A DNA stretch of 64,000 nt from Tulasnella sp. 424 (GCA_019633425.1 WSUB01000101.1:89926-153925); one strand, 5' to 3'. Counted from the first letter of the stretch, positions 22,974 to 35,730 are shown. The notes: generated from the sequence alone by a model not told the origin. Numbers and translations: made by a program.

Positions 22974-23587
22974 TATGGATGGGTGGTTTGTCTGGACATT
23001 GCGACGTAGACTGAGGTCAGCACAAGACGGCTCCCCGTTCACAAACTCCAGAAACAGGACTTACGGGTTGGATAAGAGTCGTGAAGAGGGATCTGAGAGA
23101 GGTCGTGAAGAAGAGAACTGAAGGGGGATGCCAAGGTTTGAGACCGGCGTCCGATGGGCTTGTATTTATAGGCAAGGCACTTGGATCAGGCCCGACTGTC
23201 GGCGTTGGAAATTGAACGCAAGGTCCAAACATGCAAGTTGTGTGGCGTCATCAAATATCACGAGACTGTTCGCTGCACTTTACTTGTATTGAAAGTTATT
23301 ACCCGCGTTGGTTCTTTTCTTAGGCCCATGCGGTCGGAGGGGGTGGGGCGTCTCTCCCTCCCAGCCAACCAGAGGTCGACAAACATTGCAGCATTTCGCC
23401 GAAAACACGACGTCATCGTCAGCCAAGCGACAGACACTCTTCTTTTTCAACGTCAAGGACGACGCACGACGTCATACTCCTTCAACAATAGCACTGCGCA
23501 CATCGTTGCCGACGTTGAGGGGTCGGCATTGCAACAAAGACCTCCGGGCGTCTTCGCCCTTGGAGTTTCATTTCGAGGACGTTATTT
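22974..23587. other. Upstream region of CFEM4 and 3' flank of lactonase gene
   Basis: The left half is the CFEM4 leader and promoter with a TATA box. The right half lies behind the lactonase stop codon. The plus-strand open frame at 23181-23876 overlaps the lactonase exon antisense and has no motif. Confidence 0.5.
23163..23170 (-). promoter_or_regulatory. TATA box upstream of CFEM4
   Basis: Minus-strand TATAAATA within GCCTATAAATACAAG, about 190 bp before the CFEM4 start codon. A leader of that length fits the possible 5' intron. It is a consensus match only. Confidence 0.45.
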
Positions 23588-24791
23588 TCAGTACACAACG
23601 AAACTAGTAGGCTTGTCCACTGCTCCAGCACTCAAATGTGCTACTTCCTTCAAGTCCCTACCACCCTCGGTTCTTTCGAACACCTTAATCCCGCCGCCGT
23701 GCAATCCCCCAAGAACCAAGTATCTATCCTCGTCTCCACCAAACGTCACAGCTCGCAAATGGTTCAGACCCGTCCGCACTTCCTTCACTAAAGAGAATCC
23801 CGCCGCAGAGTCCGCAGTTGTGAATATAGCGATCGAGTCTCCCTCGGGATGTGGGTCGTTCCTGTTCGACGCGTAAATGAGGGGCTCGGGGAATGCCGCG
23901 GTCGATTCGGTCAGCAGGACTGCAGCTCCAAGCATCCCTTTGGCCGGTTGTGTTGGCGGGGTCAGCAAAGACAAGCAGGCGCTTTCCTTGGCACCAGCTG
24001 CGGGGAGGGGGTAGGTCGATAGCGTGGACTCGAGTTCGTTCAAGACGTACACCGTCTCCCCTGCAATGTAAAGCGAACCACAACAAGACGAATCAGACTC
24101 CATGCTATCACCTCATAACCTCACACATTACCTTTGACGACCAAATGTCGAGGTCCATGGCCAGCCTTGGTCTTGAGTTCGCCTTTCACCTCCCAACTCG
24201 ACGTAGCGCCGTTCCTCTCCAACGTCCAAACCTTGTCACTCCCCAAGTCCGGAATCAGCAGCTGCTCTCCAGAGGGATGGACGGCCACTTGATGTGGGTG
24301 CGACGCCTCTTGCCTGTCTGCATCTGGTCCCGTCCCTGGGAAGTCGAACTTCACAGGCTGATTGGGAGGTGCCAGTAACGCGGGCGGTGAGAGCTGCAAT
24401 GGGATCGTCAAGAGCGTCCCGGAGCTGTACTAAAAGCGCCCGTCGGACTTGTCAGGAGCTTCCATTCCCCGGGTTTTAGCAATGGACCTACGTTTGCAGC
24501 AACGACCTCCTTCTCACCAACTGCAAAGTGTGCTGTCCCAGCTCCTCCACTCCAAACGCTCTGCAATAGCTCAAGCTTGCCATCATCATCTCGCTTGAAC
24601 AGGACAATCTTGCCCTCATCGGTTTCGTTGCTGGCGAAGAGCAGGGACTTGTCCGTTGGGTGACTAGCGACCCAGGACGGGTTCGGTCCGGCCTCCGTCG
24701 TTCCGATGACTTGGAGACTCCCAGTCGAGGGGTCGAACGACAGTGTAGTGACCGAGTTCGTATAAGATCCGACGTAGATTTTGTGCACCAT
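23588..24791 (-). CDS. Lactonase-type seven-bladed beta-propeller (6-phosphogluconolactonase-like)
   Basis: Members of this family (bacterial Pgl, muconate and carboxy-muconate lactonizing enzymes) hydrolyse or form lactones. Which lactone is used here is not visible. Exons 24791-24492, 24429-24132 and 24060-23588 give 356 residues, normal for the family. It starts MVHKIYVGSYTNSVTTLSFD and shows propeller hallmarks: GPNPSWVASHPTDKSLLFAS, ASHPHQVAVHPSGEQLLIPD, LGSDKVW and GHGPRHLVVKG, and near the end IYASNRNDPHPEGDSIAIF then GLNHLRAVTFGGDEDRYLVL. There is no signal peptide, so it is probably cytosolic. It lies next to the CFEM array with no sign of a functional link. Confidence 0.85.
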
Positions 24792-25841
24792 TCTGCGTTC
24801 GTCGTTCTAGCTTAATAGACACTTTATGCGAAGGTTGGGAAAAGTAGGACGTGTCGTTGAGATGATGAGGGGAGTTTCGCAGCCTTTAAACCCGTCTCCT
24901 TTGACCTTGAGGCTCGAGTCGGCGAGGCTCTGAGTTTTTCCGAAGAAAAGCGGAAGGGGTTAAAGGAGTGGCTGGTCAAGACGAAGTGGAGGGCGGGGAA
25001 GGCTAAAGTTCGGCTGTATTGCCTTTTCAGGGTCGCACGACCGTGGCGAGCTCAAGCCATTGCAGACACATTGCAAACAGCCGTACCGTGCTGCCTATGA
25101 CCCCACGGGACATCGTTTCTCGCTTCATAGTCGGTTTTCACGGTAACACTAGCGATTGGCACGCGAGAGATAGAAGCTCCTCTCTGCTTTTTCGCCGGCT
25201 GAGCTAAAGAAGGAGCTTAGACAGCAACGCGATGGAGAAGGAGCTTGTTAGAGAATCTTTAGATCCTTCTGCGGTCGTCGGAGGTCCTCAGATAAGTGAT
25301 ACGGCAAAGATAAGTACCCAAGACGTTCTAAGGCGAGGTCCGCCGGCATCTCACCGATGTTCGAGTTTTCCTGAAGTAACCGGAACATCTGCTCGGGAGA
25401 TCAAAACCCCACGGATAGACCACTGACATGAGTCCACAGAAGAAACAGGTAGTATCCGCGAGAAAGCACCTATTGCATGCGACCTCGGGAGTCGGAAATA
25501 AAAAGGCTTCCAGCTGGGTCAACGGTGGACCTGTATTGCACGAAGGCTCGAAAGCCAGAACGCGTGGCCGCATGATTTACCCAGATATTCGACAGCTAGT
25601 GCCTCTGACATATCGGGTAGTGGCATGTCAGTGCTGCTCTGGACGGTGGCCGTCGTGAGATTCGTAAGCCGATTTGGAAGTCCGCCGTTTCCTCCGTTTC
25701 CGTCTCGGCTTTTTGTCCTCACCCATCCATTCCATATGTCTTAGCCACCGACACAAGTTCTCCAAATCAACGAAGCGATCATCTTGCTCTCATACACGAC
25801 AAACATTTATTCGGTCTACATTCTTCAAAACAAGAGCCGAG
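24792..25841. other. Intergenic stretch, no gene recognised
   Basis: Divergent upstream region between the lactonase gene and the F-box gene, about 1 kb. Small open frames (25019-25207, 25428-25658) have no motifs. No RNA gene or repeat could be supported. Confidence 0.45.
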
Positions 25842-27584
25842 ATGAATATTCTGCTAGCGTCTTGGCTTTACGTTGCTATGCTCGTAGTGATCTTTGCCCG
25901 GGATCCAACCGCCTTGAGATTAACACTGTTGTTATCCATCTTTGTGACCTCATTCACTGCTCGCTTAGTATGCGGATCCTATCAACTGCCTCTTACACGT
26001 CACTGACTAGCGAATTGTAGCATCTTCCCGTCTACGTGAATCAGAGTGCTCAGACTCTACCTCTTGAAAAGGACTCTGCTCCCTCGCACGATCCCAGAAT
26101 CGAATGGCTCAAGAAATTGAATACAGGAACGCAGGTTTGTTTTCTAGTCGTTTGAACGATATGCCGTTTCTCACCATACACGGTTTTAGCGTTTGATTCA
26201 GCAACTAGAATTTTCCCTTCAGGAAGCCGTCCAACGCCCTGCTACCAAATCCGTTTCGACGTCGACGTCATACATCCGCTCTCTTTCGGACAACGGGCCA
26301 TTTGATCGTCTTCCCATGGAAATCACTACCGTTATTTTAGACGAGGTGGTACGGGACTTTGAGCCGATTAAAGTGGGGGAGCTTGATGAAGGTCGACTAT
26401 CCATCATCCTCACGTGCCGACTTTGGGCGGATATCTTCTTTAGCAACCCGCTCTGGTGGACTGCCGTAGAGACGCACAGCAGGATGGGCTACGGTGACGA
26501 ACGAAAACTCAGGGCAGTTCTCAAGCGGTCGGGGAACCTTCCCCTTGACTTGATACTGGAGGGGTGGAGTTACGTTCCTGGCGGTGTCGACTTGCTGCGG
26601 AGTCAAGCGCCACGTCTGAGGACCTTGGCCTCTCACAATACGAGCACTGTGGACAGGGCTTTGGAGAGCATCGTAAGCCTCCCGCTTCCACAACTCAAGA
26701 CGTTCAAACTCTCCCAGAACCTCAATGAAGATATCAAGTTGAATGCTCCTCTTCTTGAAGGGCTAAAGTTCGTCGGATCGTGGGATGGATATAGGGGGGG
26801 AACACTCAAGTTTGTGGAGGGCAGTCGGCCCACACTCCGAAACCTACGAGTCGAACGGAACTGGGATGACTTCATCCACCTTCTCAGAGAGTCATCTCAG
26901 AGCATCCAAGCCTTCACCGCAATCGACCTCGGCTCGCAAAAACCCTGCCCTATCAACCGCATCGTCTTGCCGGCTCTAACGACCTGCCACCTACAAGGGC
27001 ACGCTTCCTGGTCCACCTTCCTCATGATGGACGCCCGAAATCTCGAGAACATTACCTTCGTCAACTGGGACCCGGAGAGTGAACCCATCCTTCCACTAAA
27101 GTTGCTGCCATCGGCCAGGACGGTCGAATGGAGCGGCAAGCTCCAACTCTTGACCTTCATCTACAACGAGAGTGGAGACCTAGCCTGCCTCAAGCGCATC
27201 CTTCGTTCTATTACTCCCTCCATCCAGAAACTCGTCTTGAACCACAACGAGCCGTACCGACATGCAGTAACCGACGTCGTATGGCACACCCCGGCGAACC
27301 CGGGATTGATCAGCGTTCTATGCAGCCCCGGAATATGTCCCGAACTGCAGGAACTCCACATCCGCGGTCGAACGTGGCTCACGGTCCCGGACATTCAGTC
27401 GATCGTCACTGCCCGTCAAGGCATATTGCGACGCGTCGTGGTGGAGAGGGTCGGTCGCGGCGAGCATACATCGGAAGAGATTCGGAGCGCCATGGAATGG
27501 CTACTGGAGGAGTTGGACGAGATACATATACCTAGTGCGGATCAATGGGTCGTCTCTGCTGGCGATATCGAGGACGAGCAATGA
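25842..27584 (+). CDS. F-box/LRR-like protein with a hydrophobic N-terminus
   Basis: Exons 25842-25967, 26021-26134 and 26190-27584 give about 544 residues. The third exon holds an F-box (GPFDRLPMEITTVILDEVV, then LTCRLWADIFFSNPLWWTAV) and leucine-rich, LRR-like repeats (LPQLKTFKLSQNL, APLLEGLKFVGSW, ENITFVNWDPES, CPELQELHIRGRTWL). This plan is very common and expanded in agaricomycetes; such proteins are presumed SCF adaptors. The second exon joins in frame and contributes HDPRIEWLKKLNTGTQ. The first exon is the odd part: MNILLASWLYVAMLVVIFAR then LRLTLLLSIFVTSFTARL, two possible membrane segments. Its donor GTATGC and the 53-nt intron with a CTGAC branch site look real and phases agree, but the start could instead lie in another exon. 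The F-box identity is firm; the N-terminus is tentative. Confidence 0.75.
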
Positions 27585-27925
27585 CCCTGCCGAAGTTCTG
27601 CTATGAGCTAGCAGTATACGTAGAGACCGGCTCGGCAGGCCAGGGGAAGGTTTTATCCTATAGATTTTAGTAATAAACGTAGTAGGACTTGCTTTGTATT
27701 GACTGATCAATACCGAGGATTGCTCCCGCCACGGCATTTCATGCCCGTTTAGCTTCGTATGCTTGGTCTATCTATTCAACTGACCGTTCAAATAACCTTC
27801 AAACAACATAAATAGCTATGTATGAGGGAGGTTCGACTATGTTTCATCTCCGGTGTGAATTTGATAGCTCTGATCTTTCTTGCACCAGCTACGCTTGAAG
27901 GAAAGGAACATACGAGTCAAACAGG
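27585..27925. other. Convergent 3' spacer
   Basis: 341 bp between the F-box gene and the Gpn3 gene, which converge. It presumably holds both 3' ends. Nothing else seen. Confidence 0.5.
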
Positions 27926-29217
27926 CTATTCGAAGTCACCTTCGTCCATGTCCTTCGGCTGAATGAACGGGCTTGTCAGGTCAGGAGATTCGATCCTGAA
28001 GATAGCTAAGATCGACTGACTTCAATAGGTTCCTCGTCCTCCCCGTATTGAATAGAGTAATCGATGTGGCTGAGAACAGCAGCGAGAGAATCGGTGTCTG
28101 TGAGGTCCAATGGGAGAAACGATACCAATGGGTGATCATCTATCTGAGGATGGAAACCAAGCATTCTGGGTTAGCCGCAAGCAAAAAACTGGGAGTTGGG
28201 GGAGTGAATGCACCAGCTGTGCGATCGCTTGATTTAAAGAGTGGAATTTGGGGTTAGATCGCGATGTTGGGGTCTTTTCAGATAGGAGGTACGGGTCTGG
28301 ATCCAGGTATCTGGGCGCACAATCAAGGCAGATGTCTGTCAGGAGCGAAGATCACTTCGAAGACTTATAAAATCCGGTGACCTTGCGATGTCCTTTTTAC
28401 TCCGTAAGCCGTTGCGGCCTTTTGTAGTGCTTGGTGTAATTAAATCCATCTTGCTCATGATGTTGATCCACGGAATTTCCAAGTTCACCATGGATGACAT
28501 GGCCGAAAGCACACCACTGAAGAATATTGAAATTTTAGATATGTGAAACAAATATCCGCGTGGCGTGCTCGTTAGAGTGGCACTCACGAAAAGTATTTGT
28601 AACGATCTTCCATGAATTGGGACTCGAGCAAATAAGCGGCACATGTTCGGATGCCCAATACCTGGAAATGCCGCAGAAGAGATGGAAGAAAGTTGTGGTG
28701 GGTGTAAATCTCAATTTGACCTGATTTGACCCGCTTGAGTCAGTCATCGAATCACAGCGGAGGGAGTAGTGCCCAGTACCCGGACAATCCACTATAATGT
28801 AGTCGCTGTCGTATTCTCCAATTTCTTCATCTAACCAGTCGAGGTTTTGCATCAAATATCTACGACAGAGGAAATAGACTCATAAAAGGGAGATGACAGT
28901 ATTGAGAGCGTCGAGACTCACTCGAAGCAATAAACCAACCCGCCATTTGGGCCGTAGCCCAACTCTTTCATGGCATCCTGAAGGCTAATAAGATTGCGGA
29001 TATCAATTGAAGGCTCAACTCCAAAGGATTCATCGGTCGCCGCTGGGTCTAAATTGAACAGATGGCCGTTTCTTTTGACTGTCTGGAGGTGAGTAATGAG
29101 AGAGGTGCAGAAGGTTGATTTGCCAGCACCAGCCGGACCTGGCGAGGCAAGAGTGAATAACGCTAAGCAATAGCATATTAACCGCAACTCACCGCAGACA
29201 AAAATAGCGTAACGCAT
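27926..29217 (-). CDS. GPN3: GPN-loop GTPase 3
   Basis: Gpn3 works with Gpn1 (Npa3) in cytosolic assembly and nuclear import of RNA polymerase II. Eight exons or so run from 29217 to 27926 and give about 285 residues, the usual length. The start MRYAIFVCG flows through a phase-1 intron into the P-loop [19 protein letters not shown]. Then come [20 protein letters not shown] (G2 area), the family-defining GPN motif in [17 protein letters not shown], the [13 protein letters not shown]3 motif, [29 protein letters not shown] (G4-like) and [15 protein letters not shown]. The C-terminus is acidic ([17 protein letters not shown]). Bases before the ATG remain open in frame, but the family start is clear. 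It is head to head with the F-BAR gene. Confidence 0.94.
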
Positions 29218-29356
29218 CTGAAGCCACTCTTGTACCGTCGGTGGCTGTGAGTTCGACGAGTTTTCCGACCCTCCGGGGTTAACGGTCTTTAATCCCGCTG
29301 TTGTGAACCAAACCGCTCTCGACCTTCCCCTACTACCCAAGACACCAGCCTCAGCC
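29218..29356. promoter_or_regulatory. Shared promoter of Gpn3 and F-BAR genes
   Basis: Only 139 bp lie between the two divergent start codons. If the in-frame upstream Met of the F-BAR gene (29303) is used, the gap falls to under 90 bp. No TATA box is visible. Confidence 0.5.
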
Positions 29357-32300
29357 ATGGCTAGCTCACTCCTTGGTCGTAGGAGCAACTCGACAACATC
29401 CCTATCAAAGTTTTTTCACGAACTACCTGATCCAGACCAAAGCTCGATCGACTTCTGCAACTCGTTTTGGGGGCCCAATGACTGCGGTGTTGAGGTCCTC
29501 TTCGCTCGTATGCGAGGCGCTGTGCGGACGATGGAGGAGGTGCGAGGGTTTTGGAAAGAGAGGTAAGTTGTCTCGAAGAAGAACTGCTCGATGAAACGCG
29601 CCCATAGTTTGAGGCCTTACTCATAGCCGTCCATATTACGGTCAGGATTGCGATAGAGGAGGAATACGCGAAAAAGTTGGCAAAAATCGCAAAGTTACCT
29701 TTGGGAAGAGATGAGATTGGGTAATTCTCCTTACGCGATCTCTATCTATCATGACTTGTGCGCTGATCGTTACGTCGCCGCTTTGGTTCAGGGACCTTCG
29801 GGCAGCGCTTGACACTCTCCGCACGGAAACAGACGCGCAAGCCGCTCAGCACCTCGCCTTTGTCCAATCAATGAAGCGAGACCTTGACCAACCTACGAAC
29901 GACTTTATCGGAAAGCAAAACAATCATAAAAAGACTTTCCAAGCCGCAATTGAGAAGTCGTACAAGGCGAAGCAGACCCAGGAGAAATATGTCGAAAAGG
30001 TATCGGGTTGTTCTTTGCGCATCTCGGATGTGTACCCTGACGATTTTTCGTAAAAAGGCTCGGGAAAAATACGAATCCGACTGCGTTCTAATCAACTCCT
30101 ATACCGCCCAATCTACCCTACTCCAAGGCAAAGAGCTAGACAAGATTCAGACCAAACTTGAAAGGGCACAGCAGACTGTTCAGGCAAATGAGAGGGATTA
30201 CCAGAACTTTGCGCGCGCACTGGGAGACACTTGCAAACGTTGGGAAGGAGAGTGGAAAACGTATTGCGACGTGAGTTTGGATGTATGCGAATCTGCTGGA
30301 ACAGGGTTCTGATAGTTCTTCGGTCTAAATAGCAATGTCAAGACCTCGAAGACGAACGGATCGAATTCATCAAAGATAACGTTTGGGCGTATGCCAATGC
30401 CGTTTCAACCGTTTGCGTGGCCGATGATGAAGTATGGTCATTCTAAAGTCATGTAGAGTGCGGGTACTGATCACGCTTGAACATCTCCTACAGTCCTGCG
30501 AGAAGCTTCGGGTACATCTGGAACAGGTCGACGCGGATAAAGAGATGGAGCATTTTGTCAAGGATTACGGAACTGGCCCCATGATGTCTGAGCCCATGCC
30601 TTTCATCTCATACAAGCAAAGCGACCCACCGGGTAGACCAAAGCAAAAGATGGCCAACTACCTGCGATCTTCGGTTCGTGCCCCGTTGATGCGGTCCACT
30701 TTGCCCGTCGGGCCTCCAGAACCTGAACCCACTGGACCCGGCGCGGCCGGAATCGGGGCAGGCGGCGGCAAGAAACAAGATGCAAAGGAGATGCCTAATG
30801 GGCGAGAGCCTCAACCAAACTCTCGGCAAGGTCCAACAACCGACAAAACTCAGGCTCCTATGAGCCCTGCTTCTCAGTCTACCGCTTTGTCATATCAACA
30901 GACCGGAACTTCTCTTGCCAGCAGTGCGACTGTCTCGACCACACGCAATCTCCCAACTCAGCAAGGGCAACGAGACTCCAGGCATGGTGTCGATCCTCCA
31001 ACGATGCTGAGCATCGGTGGCAACGCCTATCCCGTTGACGCGAACGCAGATCCACAATCGGCACGTAACTTTACAGGAGCTGTCGGGGATCAGAACGATC
31101 CAATCGCACAGGCGTTGGATGCTCTGAAGAAAGGAGGAGGAGTTACGAGGAACGGTGTTGGCAGCATCCGATCGAGGGCTGGTTTTAATCCTACCCCGGG
31201 TCCGACGGGATCTGTTCCCGTTCCTAAGCCGACGCCATCTGGACAGGAACCAACGCGAAATAAGTCAATGGACTACCGGGACTACGCAAATAACGTCGTT
31301 GGCGCACATCCCTCATCCCGTCCGACTTCACCTATGTCACCTCCACGTGCCGCCATGATGCAACCTCCTTCAGCAGGACAGCAGGACCTCAGTCACATGC
31401 ATCAGCAAGCTTTCCCCGGCGAACGAAGGTTGAGCATGAATAGGGGCCAACCAGGCCAACAGCCTGCACCGGTGCGGTCGCCGAGTCCCGCAAGAGACGG
31501 TTTCGCTGGGATTGGGGCACAGGGTAGAAGTCCAAGCCCGCAACCATTCAATCGTGCGCCAAGTCCGGGAGTTCACCAAGGTCACCCGAACCAGCCACCA
31601 GCAGGTTATGGGCCCAATCCGGCTGGTCAAAGATCCAATTCCAGCGCCGTTAATAGGGCCCCTAGTCCTTCGTTTGGTATCGCACTTGATGCATCTGGTC
31701 AAGTGGCACAAGATTCCTTGGCGGAGGAGTACGCTCGGCGATCCCAGTATCAACAGCCGCCGCCACCGCAACAGCAGTACCACTCCCAACAAGCTTCTCA
31801 ATATCAACCGCCGGCCAATCAGGGATACCAACAAAGTCAACCATCAAGTTACCAGCCACAGCAAACACAGCCTCAGTTTGGCGGATCAAACGGATACCCC
31901 TCAGGGCTGCCTCAACAACCCGGTTCAGTCGGTGGTGTCCCTCCAAGCTCATCTTATAACCAACCAGGGTATACGCCTCCAAGCTCTCAAGTTCCCGCTG
32001 GAGGCAGCTACCCACAGCAGCAGCAACAGCCGGCCAGAGCGCCTAGTCCCGCAGCGAGGCGGACCCCCTCGCCAGCACCCCAGGCTGCACCCATTCCTCC
32101 TCAGGGAAGCTCTTCTGCGCCAACGCAGGTCACGGACGATGGCGCGAACGTCTTGTTTTATGGTGCGTCTAGCCTTGTCCCTGCCCCTTAAGAGTACACC
32201 GTTTCCTCGGCTGATCTGTTTTCACGCAGTCAAAGCGCTTTACGACTACAGAGCAACCATTCCTGAAGAGTTTGATTTCCAATCCGGTGATATTATTGCA

Positions 32301-32408
32301 GTCACTGCTACTCCTGATGACGGGTGGTGGTCAGGAATGTTGCTTGACGATTCACGGAGGGTGCCCGGACGAACGGTCTTCCCGAGCAACTTCGTGTGCT
32401 TATTCTAG
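29357..32408 (+). CDS. F-BAR and SH3 protein, Cdc15/Imp2/Hof1 type
   Basis: Members of this group bind curved plasma membrane at the division site and scaffold the contractile ring and septum. Exons 29357-29562, 29646-29720, 29792-29999, 30058-30270, 30333-30431, 30494-32162 and 32230-32408 give about 882 residues. The F-BAR domain fills residues 10-290: the FCH signature [20 protein letters not shown] then [16 protein letters not shown] and [14 protein letters not shown], followed by long coiled coils. Residues about 300-815 are a disordered, Pro/Gln/Ser-rich linker with repeated SPSP-type motifs ([26 protein letters not shown]) that look like kinase sites. An SH3 domain ends the protein: [37 protein letters not shown]. 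The one-SH3, long-linker plan points to Cdc15/Imp2 rather than Bzz1, which has two SH3 domains. Confidence 0.92.
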
Positions 32409-32571
32409 ATGACTGACGTCGGACATTTTATCTACTTCCCCTCTTTTGTTTTCACTCATGGTTTAGTATATATCTCTATGAATCCTTCTCTGCAGCATCG
32501 CCACCTGACGCGGGCGCGGTGTTTACGTGTTTGTCGGCAACGGCGATTCTCATCTCGACTGGACCTCTCTC

Positions 32572-35500
32572 ATGGACTTCTTTAGCAAAGGCTACACTGC
32601 CCTACGAGGTCCAGCTGGCCAACCTCAGACAGCTTTGGACACTATCGTCAAGCTCTCGGATCGGCTCACCCAGTCGACTCTCATCAGCGACAGACGAGCT
32701 GCTGTCCTTGGACTCAAGGGTCTCACTCGAGACTGCAAAGCGGATGTCGGCCAGCATGCCTTTGATGCCCTCCTGGCTCTCTTGGAGACGGACGCTAAAG
32801 ACGATGTCGACTCAGGAAGGGCCATACTTGAAACTTTAGCGCTGCTTTGCCAGGTGGATTCTAAAGAGGGAGGGAAGATTCCACGCGATGACTTAGGATT
32901 GAGGCATACAGATGTAGCTTTATCTGTAAGTTTCTTGCTTCATTTGTCAAATCCATTTCTAACGTGTCGTCTTCATGCAGAGTCCCGCGCCCACCCATGC
33001 CCTCCTTGCTTTGCTACCAGACAACAACTTCTACTTGCGGCTGCATACTCTGCAGCTATTAACCATTTGGCTCACCAACCGCCCGCATCTAGTCCAACAA
33101 CATTTCCAGCAAGCCCCTGATGGTCCCTCGGCCATTGAACAGTTGCTTACAGACAACAGAGATATTATTCGCGCAGGTAATCCTCGGAGCGACCTTGCGT
33201 TGTTTCCCTTCCGCTCATATGTCATTCCGCTCAGAAACTTTGAATACGCTCCAGCTTCTAGTAGCCGGAAATCCTCCAGTTCAGACCTCTATTGCGTTTG
33301 CTGGAGCGTTTGAGAAGCTTCTCAATATTATTGGCTCGGAAGGAGGCATTGAAGGAGGTTCAACTGTTTTTGAAGCATTGTCGGCCATTGAAAGCCTTTT
33401 GCGACACAACGTTGGCACACAGAAGTTCTTCAGAGATTTAGAATTCACATCTCATCTACCGGCACTTCTGCTGTTCCCGTCTCCTCCACCCCCGCCAGAT
33501 CACCCAGTCCCTCAAGAATTTAGTTTGCAATTCTGGAACGCACAGAAGATTTCCAACGCTGGGATTGTCATCAGCATTTGTCAAATGCTGATTGCGGGGA
33601 AAGGAGATGTGAATCAAGCGCCAGACCTTGGTGGATTGGCTCGGTGTCTTGTCGAACTAGCACTGGCATCGAACGCTCCGACCGCGTTGAAAACTAAGGT
33701 GACAAACTTTTCCCCAGGCGCGAATTATTTCTCCAAGGCTTACTCCTTGGTTTAAGGCCTTGAAAGCCCTTCCCCCGGATCCTCCGCTCCTCAACCTCAT
33801 CACTTGTTATATTCCCGTCCCAGAGACCAACGGCGAAGAATGGGATCGTCTTCCACCTGAACCGGCTATTGGGGTCCTAGTAGCGTACGCTCTAGACGGT
33901 GACTTTGGCATGCCCGGATCGGTGGAGGTCGTTGGTCCGGTTGCCCGAAGAGGAAGTTTGGAATTGAGGGCTGCAGCGCTTTCGACGTTCGAGGTACGTC
34001 TATGATCCCTCTTCTCATGACGTCAATACTCTACTCTGACACGTACCGGAGACTAGGCGTTTGTGACGAACGACCTAAATGCTCGGCTGTATATTCTCGG
34101 CGAAATGGCTTCTCCCACTCCTCTTCCCGCTGGTTCAGGTAAGTTCAGCGATATTAGAAATAGGACGATTATTTGCTCATTTTCGTGGACGTAGAGATCA
34201 CTCGTCTTCCTTTCCGTATCCTTGTTCGCGCTCTTGCGGACATTCCACAATCGCCAATGACCCCCGAATCTGCTCACCGTCACCAAATCGCCGCCCTTCT
34301 CTTCACATCGCTCATTCGAGGCTCGGAAAAGTGCAAAACCCTTGCGAGGTCGATAATCCCAAATACTGTCGCACCGTTGGCGCCGGCTTCTAACTTTGTC
34401 GAAGCTGCCACCTTGGCGAGCGAAAAGCATCCCGTAGAGGACGAGGACGACGATCCGCCCCAAGCTCTTCTCTCTACATTATTAGGAAACCTCGCTATGT
34501 CCATGCGATCTCGAAGCATATCTAGAGAACGTGGGGAACGAGATATGCGAGATTGGGATCGAGTGATTGTGGCTTACCTGGTCATCCTGAGTGCATGGGC
34601 ATGGGACAGTTCTATTGCGGTGAAGGACATCCTGGAGGAAGGAGGAATCATGACTGTGGTATGGAGGTTGTCTGATCACCTGGATATCTCAGCTTACAGA
34701 GCTATTCTGCTAGCTTATGGAGCCCGTCTCGCAAAGCACAGGCGTCGACGTTCTTGTTCAAGGACTCTGCGCTTTCGTCCTCGGCGCGTGTTACGAGTTC
34801 AACCGTGAACCTGGAGAGATCACCCGGTTCGTGGCGTTCTACCTCTCCAGAAACCGATAGCTTATTAAATGATACGGGTTCAGAGCGACATTGCAGCCAA
34901 TCTTTCACAAGAGGATTGGTGCGGACACCTTCGTCTCGCGCATGGCCAGGCTTCGAGAGGACGCTCGTTTCAAGGCAGTAACCCCGGATACATTTGTAGT
35001 GGATGTAGCGGTGGACAATGGTGGTCTTCCGGGCCATACAGGCCCGCTGGTCGTTGGAGAGAGCGCGACAGATGGAGAGGGCGAGATTTGGATGGATTGG
35101 GCTTTCGTTGAGTTCTGGAAGGAGAACTATTGTGAGCGACCTCCAAATTGTTCAACATCCCGCGCTGATGCTGACCATCCACCTAGATACTATCCAGAAG
35201 TCTATAACGAATGATCCGAACTCGATTGCAGCCGAAGCAGGTCAGTCCGACACCTTGGGCCCTCTCTTCCTGTGGCTGACCCGCAAACTAGGAGGAAATA
35301 TTGACACTGCAGCCATAATCACGAACCTGAAGTCAACGATTTCGATGCAACAAGCCGACATCGAGCGGTTGCAAGCGAAACTTGCACAGGTGACAAAAGA
35401 GAGGGAAGAAGAGGTGGGTCCAGATTTGTCAACTGTGACTACAAAGGGTTTACTGATGGCTGGGGCGAATCTTAGCGGGAATCCCTCAATTCCCAGGTCA

Positions 35501-35730
35501 CATCCTTGTCTGAACGACTGTCTGAGTTGAGCGGCGAGGTTGAAGCAGAGAAAGAGAAAAAGAAAGAGGTTGAAAAGGAACAGGAGGATCTCTTGGTGCT
35601 TCTCGAGGAGCTCAATACGAAGCGCAGAAAGGACAAGGAGAGAATGCGAGAGAAGGGCATGGAAGTCAGCGAGGACGAGGAGGAAGAAGGCGATGATGAC
35701 GACGAAGAGGATGAGGAAGAAGAGGCATAG
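32572..35730 (+). CDS. USO1: Vesicle-tethering protein p115/Uso1
   Basis: p115/Uso1 is a cytosolic homodimer that tethers COPII and COPI vesicles to Golgi membranes with Rab1/Ypt1. Ten exons (32572-32925, 32981-33176, 33235-33698, 33757-33993, 34057-34138, 34195-34658, 34714-34826, 34884-35131, 35187-35413, 35497-35730) give about 872 residues. It starts MDFFSKGYTALRGPAGQPQT. The armadillo-type head occupies most of the length: SDRRAAVLGLKGLTRDCKAD, LLALLPDNNFYLRLHTLQLL, LVAGNPPVQTSIAFAGAFEK, GVDVLVQGLCAFVLGACYEF and IGADTFVSRMARLREDARFK. A coiled coil (MQQADIERLQAKL and after) and a very acidic tail (VSEDEEEEGDDDDEEDEEEE) end it, as in the family. The coiled coil is short, closer to animal p115 than to long yeast Uso1. 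A 51-nt in-frame segment at 35241-35291 may be a retained intron. Confidence 0.92.

Noticed and set aside
23181..23876. Plus-strand open frame of 231 codons
   Set aside because: Antisense to the lactonase third exon; translation has no family features.
31512..32408. Second long open frame over the F-BAR linker
   Set aside because: Shadow frame of the Pro/Gln-rich linker; only its last part, which is the SH3 exon, is real and belongs to the F-BAR gene.
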